Assembly (NCBI GenBank): GCA_009379995.1
Contig: WHSR01000062.1
Coordinates: forward strand, 1-35,821
DNA from: Streptosporangiales bacterium
Lineage (GTDB): Bacteria > Actinomycetota > Actinomycetes > Streptosporangiales > WHSR01
DNA length: 35,821 bases
Direction: 5' to 3'
Shown here piece by piece: positions 30,909-35,821 of the stretch. Under the pieces are notes generated by a model. That model saw only the letters and a list, made by a program, of their open reading frames with translations, searched no databases and was not told the origin of the DNA. How positions within the stretch are numbered: position 1 is the first letter of the stretch; each line of letters begins with the position of its first letter. Both the position numbers and the translations under genes were made by a program.

Positions 30909-32410
30909 AACGTGGCGTCCGCGCGGGCGGCCGGGGTCTCGGCGGGCTGGACGTAGAGAAGATGCGCGGAGTGCCCGACGTGCCGGCCGGGCCGGTTGTA
31001 CGACTCCAGTGAGACGCCGGCCGGGCCGGCCAGGCCGGAACGCCTGTGGAAGGTGGCGTCCCGGGAGAACCTCGTGGAGCCGTCGTCCCGGTCCAGCCAC
31101 ACCTCGTGGTCCCGGTGCCGTAGGTAATAGCCGGGATGGTTGGCCGACTCGAGGGAGACGGTCCCGCTCCCGGCCAGGCCCGGCACCATCCGGAACTGCG
31201 AGTCGGCCAGGTTGGTGACGTTCCGATCGAGCCTCGCGCGGAAGTCCCGGTGCCGGATGAAGCGGTCGGGATGGTTGTAGGAGGAGAACCGGTACGGCGT
31301 GACCCCGTCGCTCACCGGAATCCCGAAGTTCGGCGTGCCATCCGCGTTCCAGTACAGCTTCTGCACGCGGGTGCGGCGGTTCGGGTCGTCCAGCGGATCA
31401 CCGTCGATTTCCTCGTAGTTACGGTCGTGGTAGACGAGGATGTCGCTGCGTCCGTCCTCGGAGGTGGTGAAGGAGTTGTGGCCCGGTCCGTACTGGCCCG
31501 TGGCGTCGTTGCTGGTGAACACCGGAGTGCGGGTCTTGGACCAGGACGCGGGGTCCAGTAGGTCGGCCGAGGCGGACGCGGTCAGCAGGCCCATGCAGTA
31601 GTTGGCGTCCGTCGCGCTGGCCGAGTAGGTCATGAAGAGACGGCCGTTCCTCCGGATCACCGCCGGCCCCTCGTTGACCTTGAAGCCGACCGTCTCCCAC
31701 CCGTACGTCGGCGTGGACAGCAGCGTCGGCGTACCGGAGATCGTCCACGGGTTGCGCATCCGGGCGATGTAGATGCCGGAGTTCACATCGACGCCCGGCG
31801 GCTGCTGCGCCCAGATCAAGTACCGGACGCCGTCTTTCCCGCCCCCCTGCCCTTCGGGCCCTCCCCCCGTGTCGTGGACGAAGGTCGAGGCGTCCAGCGA
31901 GAACGTGTCCCATGGGGTGACCAGTTGACCCTTCTCGGCCCAGGTCGAGGCGAAGGGATCGGCGCCGGAGCTCTCCAGGACGTACATGCGGATGCGCCAC
32001 ACGTCGTCCGAGCTCCCGGCGGCGAAGTAGACGTACCAGCGACCGTCGATGAAGTGGATCTCCGGCGCCCAGATGTGCGCCGCCATCTCGCCGGTCCGGT
32101 GCTTGGTCCAGATCACCTGCTCCCGTGCGGTGGACAGCCCCTGCAGGGTCTTGGACCGGCGCAGGATGATGCGGTCGTATTCCGGGACCGTCGCCGTGTA
32201 GTAGTAGTAACCGTCGGCGTGTTTGAAGATGTGCGGGTCGGCCCGCTGCTCCACCAGCGGGTTGGTGTATCGCACGCCAGGTGACGCCGGTGGTCCCGCC
32301 GGTGCCGGCGCGGCGCCGACGACCAACCCCATCAGCAAGGCGAATAACGCGGTCACCATGATGGGTCCCGCCTGGCTCCAGGAGCGCCCGGTGCGAACCT
32401 GCCTCGTCAT
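30896..32410 (-). CDS. Secreted GH43 arabinan/arabinofuranosidase-type hydrolase with AbfB domain
   Basis: 504 residues from ATG 32410, with GGGAGG seven bases upstream. Residues 1-40 are a long Sec signal (RTGRSWSQ, then a hydrophobic MVTALFALLMGLVVGAAPA). The five-bladed GH43 propeller follows: RADPHIF (D58, the general base), WAPEIHFIDGRWYVYF, SLDASTF (D173), and VGFKVNEGPAVI with the general acid E247. Residues about 370-504 are an AbfB (CBM42) beta-trefoil with the repeated SYNHPDRFIRH, SANHPGYYLRH and SYNRPGRHVGH blocks, which binds arabinofuranose side chains. The enzyme should act outside the cell on arabinose-containing plant polysaccharides. It is not part of the aromatic operon; it is convergent with it. 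Confidence 0.9.
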   Translation of the reverse strand: MTRQVRTGRSWSQAGPIMVTALFALLMGLVVGAAPAPAGPPASPGVRYTNPLVEQRADPHIFKHADGYYYYTATVPEYDRIILRRSKTLQGLSTAREQVIWTKHRTGEMAAHIWAPEIHFIDGRWYVYFAAGSSDDVWRIRMYVLESSGADPFASTWAEKGQLVTPWDTFSLDASTFVHDTGGGPEGQGGGKDGVRYLIWAQQPPGVDVNSGIYIARMRNPWTISGTPTLLSTPTYGWETVGFKVNEGPAVIRRNGRLFMTYSASATDANYCMGLLTASASADLLDPASWSKTRTPVFTSNDATGQYGPGHNSFTTSEDGRSDILVYHDRNYEEIDGDPLDDPNRRTRVQKLYWNADGTPNFGIPVSDGVTPYRFSSYNHPDRFIRHRDFRARLDRNVTNLADSQFRMVPGLAGSGTVSLESANHPGYYLRHRDHEVWLDRDDGSTRFSRDATFHRRSGLAGPAGVSLESYNRPGRHVGHSAHLLYVQPAETPAARADATFYLE

Positions 32411-32476
32411 GGGGCCTCCCTCGACCGGGGCGGGCGTCCAGTAGTTCGAACGGTGCTCGGGAAACCGTCCGCCGTG

Positions 32477-32506
32477 AAGCTAAAATCCCCGCGGCACTCC
32501 GGTCAA
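32477..32506 (-). promoter_or_regulatory. Probable promoter of the GH43 gene
   Basis: On the minus strand TTGACC (32501-32506) and TAGCTT (32477-32482) are 18 bases apart, giving a start near 32470 and a leader of about 60 bases before the ATG at 32410. The -35 lies across the stop codon of the permease remnant, so the present promoter partly consists of decayed coding DNA. Confidence 0.45.
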
Positions 32507-32676
32507 TAGGTGCACAGCACCGTCACGGGCAACCGCTCAAGCGTCGCGGTGAGGTGCATGATCACCATGCCGACCTGGTCCGGCAGGTACTGCGTGACGG
32601 TCTTCACCCTTGGGATATTGCCGAGACCCTGCGAGCCGAGGAAGAGCAGCGGGAGCAGGATCGCGAGCGACCACAT
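32503..32676 (-). pseudogene. ABC-2-type transporter permease, internal/C-terminal fragment
   Basis: The minus-strand frame from ATG 32676 to the TGA at 32503-32505 gives 57 residues: LPLLFLGSQGLGNIPRVKTV then TQYLPDQVGMVIMHL. This block is a recognisable piece of actinobacterial ABC-2 permeases (a membrane helix followed by an extracellular Q-Y-L-P-D-Q loop). The last 15 residues (TATLERLPVTVLCTY) have no such resemblance, so the fragment is cut at both sides. The upstream joint at about 32680 leads straight into a response regulator on the other strand. It is a relic; no ATPase or remaining permease helices are seen nearby. Confidence 0.65.
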
Positions 32677-32686
32677 CGAGCTGCGC

Positions 32687-33063
32687 GGCCGTGGACAAGG
32701 TGATCAGGCACCGAGCGGACGTGGCGCTGATCGACATCAAGATGCCGGTCCTGAACGGGCTGAGCGCCGTCGAAGAGCTGCGCCGCCAGATGCCCGCGCT
32801 GCGGACAGTTGTGCTGACGTCGTTCGGCGCGGAGCCGAACGTGCTACGCGCCCTGCAGAACGGAGCGGCAGGGTTCGTACTCAAGAACGGCACGCCCGAC
32901 GAGCTGATCCGTGCGGTTCGGGCGGCGTACGGCGGCGACGCCTACCTGTCCCCCGCGGTGACCCGGATGGTGCTGGGCATGGTCACGCCCGCGGAGGCCG
33001 GACGCCGGCGGGAGGCGGCCGAACGGCTGGCGGCGCTGACGCCCCGGGAGTCGGAGGTCCTGT
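32687..33063 (+). pseudogene. NarL/FixJ-type response regulator, both ends truncated
   Basis: The frame reads AVDKVIRHRADVALIDIKMP, which begins in the middle of a receiver domain (phosphoacceptor Asp in LIDIKMPVLNG). Then come the conserved Thr (VVLTSF) and Lys (GFVLKNGTPDELIRAVRAA), and a linker to LTPRESEVL, the first helix of a LuxR-type HTH. Missing are about 45 N-terminal residues with the acidic pair and the whole recognition part of the HTH. After EVL the reading turns to Pro/Thr/Arg-rich nonsense, and the frame of a TetR fragment takes over on the same strand. In-frame ATG starts upstream exist, but they lie in antisense permease DNA. Confidence 0.7.
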
Positions 33064-33064
33064 A

Positions 33065-33325
33065 CCCGGCCTCGACGACGAGACCACCGCGCGGTTCTAC
33101 CTGATCTTTGTCGACATCGTGCTCGGACGAGCCCACCGCGAGATCCACGGTGATCCCGCCAGCCCTCAACGCAACGCCGCGCTCTTCGCCGCTGCCGAGG
33201 CGCGTTCCGATGTTCCCCGCCTCCAGGCGCTGGCACCGTATCTACGGGCCGCGAGGCCGGAACGGATATTCGACGCCGAGCTCGACATGCTCGTCGCCGC
33301 CATCCGGGCCGCAACGCGGCAGTGA
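33065..33325 (+). pseudogene. TetR-family regulator, C-terminal fragment
   Basis: The frame reads VPGLDDETTARFYLIFVDIV, then LGRAHREIHGDP, and on to QALAPYLRAARPERIFDAEL before DMLVAAIRAATRQ and a normal stop at 33325. This is the last three or four helices of a TetR ligand-binding domain, ending where such proteins usually end. No DNA-binding part exists upstream; the fragment begins at the broken end of the response regulator (about 33065). The stop at 33323-33325 is 62 bases before the next gene's start. It differs from the TetR fragment at 20282, so the two are not copies. Confidence 0.65.
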
Positions 33326-33387
33326 CGTTCCGGCATCCCGGGACGCTCCCGATGCGGGCGGGGGCGCGCGAGTTCCATCATGGTGTG

Positions 33388-34272
33388 GTGAAGGTTCGCA
33401 TCGGAGTTGGGCTTGCCCCGGGATCCGAGCCGGCGGGATTCCCCGAGGCCGTCGACCACATGGAGCGGCTGGACATCGACTCGCTGTGGCTGTCCGAGGT
33501 GGTGTTCTCGCCGCAGGTCGATCCGCTCGTGGGCATGGCGCACGCACTGTCCCGCACGACACGGCTGAAGGTCGGTACGGGGGTGGCGGTGCTGCCCGGA
33601 CGGCATCCCGTGCTGGTGGCCAAGCAGCTGGTTTCGCTGGCCGCGCTCGCGCCCGGGCGGGTGCTGCCCGCCTTCGGCCTGCAGGCGGCGCGTCGGCCGG
33701 AACGGCAGCTGTTCGAGGTGCCCGCCGGTCGGAGGGCCGCGGCGTTCGACGAGACCATGCACGTCCTGCGCATGCTGCTGGAGCAGGACGAGGTGACCTA
33801 CCACGGCGAGTTCTGCACCATCGACGGCGCGAGCGTCGGCCCCAAGCCGTACAAACCGCTCGATATCTGGCTCGGCGGCAGCGCGCCGTCGGCGATGCGG
33901 CGGGTCGGGCGGTTCGCGGACGGCTGGCTGGCCAGCTTCTTGACTCCCGAGCAGACGCGGCGCGGGCGCGAGGCCATCCAGGCCGCGGCGGCCGAGGCTG
34001 GACGGGAGATCGAGCCCGACCACTACGGCATCAGCCTGGCCGTCGCCACCGACGGGATGCCGCCGGAACTGCTCGCCAGGGCTCGGGAGCGCCAGCCGGA
34101 CACCGACCCGCGCGAGCTGATCGCGAACGGCTGGCACCATGCCCGGGAGCTGGTGGACCGCTATGTCGACGCGGGCATCACCAAATTCGTCATCCGACCG
34201 GCGGGCGACGTCGCGTCCTACGCCTCGTTCCTGGACAGCTTCGCCGCCGAACTCATGCCGCTGCAGACCTGA
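33388..34272 (+). CDS. LLM-class F420-dependent-type oxidoreductase
   Basis: 294 residues from GTG 33388 (VKVRIGVGLAPGSEPAGFPE), the customary luciferase-like N-terminus; upstream codons back to 33322 look untypical. The TIM-barrel signatures are SLWLSEVVFSPQVDPLVGMA, RLKVGTGVAVLPGRHPVLVA (about 70-89), LLEQDEVTYHGEFCTIDGA and PLDIWLGGSAPSAMRRVGRF (about 165-184). The F420-type members share the W-L-G-G-S-A-P block. It should transfer hydride between a flavin-like deazaflavin (F420) or FMN and an unknown organic substrate. No ribosome site is visible, so it may be leaderless. The upstream neighbour is a dead TetR fragment, which may once have regulated it. No partner genes remain in view. Confidence 0.85.
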   Translation: MKVRIGVGLAPGSEPAGFPEAVDHMERLDIDSLWLSEVVFSPQVDPLVGMAHALSRTTRLKVGTGVAVLPGRHPVLVAKQLVSLAALAPGRVLPAFGLQAARRPERQLFEVPAGRRAAAFDETMHVLRMLLEQDEVTYHGEFCTIDGASVGPKPYKPLDIWLGGSAPSAMRRVGRFADGWLASFLTPEQTRRGREAIQAAAAEAGREIEPDHYGISLAVATDGMPPELLARARERQPDTDPRELIANGWHHARELVDRYVDAGITKFVIRPAGDVASYASFLDSFAAELMPLQT

Positions 34273-34800
34273 CGTGCCCGGCCCAAAGATAATAGGGAAC
34301 GTGTTCGAACACACCTTTCGATTCATGGACCCAGTGTTACCCCTGCTCGAACACCTTCCCGCTGCTCGAAGGCCCGGACATCGCTGTCGCGCCTGCTGGC
34401 GTGCGCATCCTGAGTGACGTTGGGACCTACAGCGACGAACAGCCGCGAGGAAAGCTGAGCTTCCCAGCCCGGGCGTGTGACTCAAGGTCGGACGAGTCGT
34501 GGACGATACTTCCCACAATGCGAACCGCTCGGTCCTGGTCACGGCCGCTAAGATCGCCCTTTTCACGGTCAGTACCCGGCGCGTTCTGGAGGCCGGTGAT
34601 GTCCGATGAGCGCGGACGGAAGCCGGCCGAAGTCGAGATCGTGAGTTGTGGGTGTAGCGCGCATGGCTGGCCTTCCTGTTCGGTGCGGCGCTGTCGCTGT
34701 GCGCGGCCGCGAGACCACTGGGACAGCAACCGAGACACCAGGAGACCCCGCACTCATCTTCGACCCAAGAAGGGGCTGACGTGGAGAACCCAGTTGAGGA

Positions 34801-34980
34801 ATCGTGCTGCGCTACGGCGCGTTCTACGGGCCAGGCACACAATGGCGCCTGGCGGGGAGCTGTCCGAGATGATCCGCAAGCGCAGGCTCCCGCTGGTCGG
34901 CGACGGTGGCGGCGGTCGAGCACGGCGCCCGCGGTGTCTACAACGTGGTCGACGATGACCCGCCCGGTCGCCGAGTGCGT
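34801..34980 (+). pseudogene. NAD-dependent epimerase/dehydratase relic, several frameshifts
   Basis: Consecutive pieces of one protein appear in different frames: IVLRYGAFYGPGT (34801-34839), MAPGGELSEMIRKRRLPLVG plus DGGG (from 34842), VEHGARGVYNVVDDDP (34915-34962), then PVAEC (from 34964). In intact relatives these segments follow each other, with a V-W-S-F-I-H-V-D-D-A stretch between GDGGG and VEHGA; that part is deleted here. At least three frame changes and one deletion show the gene is dead. The N-terminal Rossmann half is not detectable upstream. Confidence 0.7.
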
Positions 34981-35059
34981 CCAGGCGTATGCGATCGACC
35001 ACAGCAGCAGCTTCAAGTCTCCCTAGCGTCTCGGCTTTTCGGAAGTTGTGAACCCGTGG

Positions 35060-35086
35060 TGTCCCTTGCGCCGCTGCCTGTTCGTC
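35060..35086 (+). promoter_or_regulatory. Candidate ECF42-type promoter for the YCII/sigma pair
   Basis: TGTCCC (35060-35065) and CGTC (35083-35086), 17 bases apart, resemble the ECF42 target pattern TGTCGA ... CG(A/T)C at four of six -35 positions and all of the -10. It lies 35 bases upstream of ATG 35122, a suitable place for autoregulation by the sigma factor encoded next door. It is a pattern match only. Confidence 0.35.
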
Positions 35087-35121
35087 GTGAAGGTGAGAGC
35101 CCACTGACTCCGGAGGTTGTG

Positions 35122-35460
35122 ATGCAGTACGCCCTGATGATCTACGCCGAGCCTGGCTACGACGAGGCGCTGCCGGATGCGGAACGTGCGGCGGCGTACG
35201 CCGAGTATTTGGCGTTGGCCGATGACGCCCGCTGTGTCGTCGGTGCGCAGCTGCAGCCTGCTGAGACGGCGACCAGCGTGCGCGTGGTCGGTGGCCGGAC
35301 GCTGATGACCGACGGCCCGTTCGCGGACACCAAGGAGGTGCTCGGCGGCTTCTGCCTGGTCGAGGCGGCCGATCTGGACGAGGTGCTCGAGCTGGCGGCG
35401 CGTATCCCGGCTGCCCGGCTCGGCGGCGCTGTGGAGGTCAGGCCGGTGGTGCAGCGCTGA
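35122..35460 (+). CDS. YCII-related (DGPF) protein
   Basis: 112 residues from ATG 35122, with GGAGG eight bases upstream. It is a ferredoxin-like YCII fold: MQYALMIYAEPGYDEALPDA at the start, a helix AYAEYLALADDARCVVGAQL, then the family hallmark LMTDGPFADTKEVLGGFCLV (about residues 60-79) and a C-terminal AARLGGAVEVRPVV. The DGPF motif gives the family its name. These proteins are nearly always encoded beside ECF42 sigma factors, as here: the sigma gene begins 3 bases after the stop. Their function is not established; they are thought to be targets or partners of the sigma factor. Confidence 0.9.
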   Translation: MQYALMIYAEPGYDEALPDAERAAAYAEYLALADDARCVVGAQLQPAETATSVRVVGGRTLMTDGPFADTKEVLGGFCLVEAADLDEVLELAARIPAARLGGAVEVRPVVQR

Positions 35461-35462
35461 CT

Positions 35463-35821
35463 GTGCTGGAGGAGGTCTTCCGGGATGAGTGGGGCCGGGT
35501 GCTGGCTTCGCTGGTCGGGTTCCTCGGTGACTTCGACAAGGCCGAGGACGCTGCGCAGGAGGCGTTCGTGATCGCGGCGCAGCGCTGGCCCGCGTCGGGC
35601 GTGCCGGCCAACCCGGGTGCGTGGCTGGTGACGACGGCCCGCAACCGGGCGATTGACCGGATCCGCCGGGAGCGCACGCTGGCCGAGAAGATCTACCTGC
35701 TGCCGGTGCCGGAGGTTGTCATGGACGAGTTCGACGACACCGTGATCAAGGACGAACGGCTCGAGCTGATCTTCACCTGCTGCCACCCGGCGCTGCCGCT
35801 GGAAGGGCAGGTGGCGCTCAC
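35463..35821 (+). CDS. ECF42-type RNA polymerase sigma factor, N-terminal part (runs off the right edge)
   Basis: GTG 35463 opens a frame that continues to the window end (119 codons). It reads LEEVFRDEWGRVLASLVGFL, the region 2.1 helix, then DFDKAEDAAQEAFVIAAQRW (2.2, the D-A-x-Q-E-A core-binding block), NPGAWLVTTARNRAIDRIRR (2.4, -10 recognition), and the linker DDTVIKDERLELIFTCCHPA, with LPLEGQVALT entering sigma-4. The ERLELIFTCCHPAL segment and the preceding DGPF gene are the signature of the ECF42 group, whose members carry a long C-terminal TPR-like extension instead of an anti-sigma partner. That extension would lie beyond the window. Everything visible is intact. Confidence 0.9.
   Translation, partial: MLEEVFRDEWGRVLASLVGFLGDFDKAEDAAQEAFVIAAQRWPASGVPANPGAWLVTTARNRAIDRIRRERTLAEKIYLLPVPEVVMDEFDDTVIKDERLELIFTCCHPALPLEGQVAL

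Larger units (their letters stand above)
34273..35121. other. 849-base stretch without an intact gene
   Basis: Codon-position GC bias is lost over most of this stretch, and no frame shows a recognisable whole protein. It holds a 12-bp palindrome GTGTTCGAACAC (34301-34312), followed by two CTGCTCGAA words (from 34348 and 34362), a short hydrophobic frame near 34650-34710 (RAWLAFLFGAALSLCAAA) that may be a membrane-protein scrap, and an epimerase relic at 34801-34980 listed separately. The last 60 bases are the leader of the YCII-like gene. It reads as an accumulation of decayed gene pieces. Confidence 0.6.

Noticed and set aside
20282..33325. The two TetR fragments (20282 and 33065) as parts of one split gene or repeated copies
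   Set aside because: They represent different stretches of the ligand-binding domain, share no sequence similarity that I can see, and lie 13 kb apart beside unrelated relics.
33388..34272. LLM oxidoreductase as a sulfoquinovose monooxygenase partner of the GH31 enzyme
   Set aside because: It lies 10 kb away on the far side of unrelated genes, and its W-L-G-G-S-A-P motif fits F420-type LLM proteins rather than the SsuD/SmoC group.
34294..34320. LexA/SOS box around GTGTTCGAACAC
   Set aside because: The actinobacterial box is TCGAAC-N4-GTTCGA. Here GAAC and GTTC are only two bases apart and no repair gene follows.
33166..35016. A 616-codon minus-strand frame antisense to the LLM oxidoreductase and across the non-coding zone
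   Set aside because: No domain, low-complexity Arg/Ser/Pro composition, and opposite to a clear TIM-barrel gene.

Overview
The window is high-GC DNA from an actinomycete. Most genes use a strong third-position GC bias, GTG/TTG starts are common, and overlapping stop/start pairs (ATGA, GTGA) are used. Typical actinobacterial families are present: a LigC-type DNA ligase, an LLM-class (F420-type) oxidoreductase, a fused indolepyruvate oxidoreductase, and ECF sigma factors of the ECF41 and ECF42 types. I cannot name a genus from the sequence. No tRNA, rRNA, CRISPR array or replication origin was seen.

Region 1 (1-6.3 kb) is a mixed accessory stretch. It holds the first 30 codons of an IS630-type transposase at the left edge, a RibD-C-type reductase and an unknown TPR/membrane protein. 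Next comes a small-oxidoreductase cassette (SDR, DoxX, monooxygenase-like protein) facing an ECF41-like sigma factor that has lost its sigma-2 core. LigC and two SnoaL/NTF2-like proteins follow. Region 2 (6.3-14.1 kb) holds a nitroreductase beside a giant fused indolepyruvate:ferredoxin oxidoreductase. Divergent from these are an acyl-CoA synthetase and a metallophosphoesterase. The latter ends inside a perfect 36-bp inverted repeat.

Region 3 (14.2-20.2 kb) is a Liv-type ABC import operon: a lipoprotein binding protein, a fused LivH-LivM permease, LivG, LivF, and a second binding protein of the SsuA/NMT1 type. The first binding protein has a one-base frame break in a GGGGG run. The break separates a well-supported promoter, RBS and ATG from the lipoprotein signal peptide. 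Region 4 (20.2-20.9 kb) is a scar: a TetR C-terminal fragment abuts a decapitated HepT toxin, while the MntA antitoxin stays intact.

Region 5 (20.9-30.9 kb) contains a GH31 enzyme with the sulfoquinovosidase substrate-binding triad, directly downstream of a GAF/PucR regulator. Divergent from the regulator is a five-gene catabolic operon: the FAD, 2Fe-2S and molybdopterin subunits of a molybdenum hydroxylase, a VOC protein, and a 2,6-dihydroxypyridine-3-monooxygenase-like flavoenzyme. Together with the Liv/SsuA importer this looks like uptake and hydroxylation of an N-heteroaromatic or related ring compound under PucR control; the substrate is unknown.

Region 6 (30.9-35.8 kb) has a secreted GH43 arabinan-type hydrolase and a graveyard of three truncated genes (ABC-2 permease, NarL response regulator, TetR). 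An LLM oxidoreductase, a mostly non-coding stretch with a frameshifted epimerase relic, and a YCII/DGPF protein plus ECF42-type sigma factor complete the window; the sigma gene runs off the right edge.
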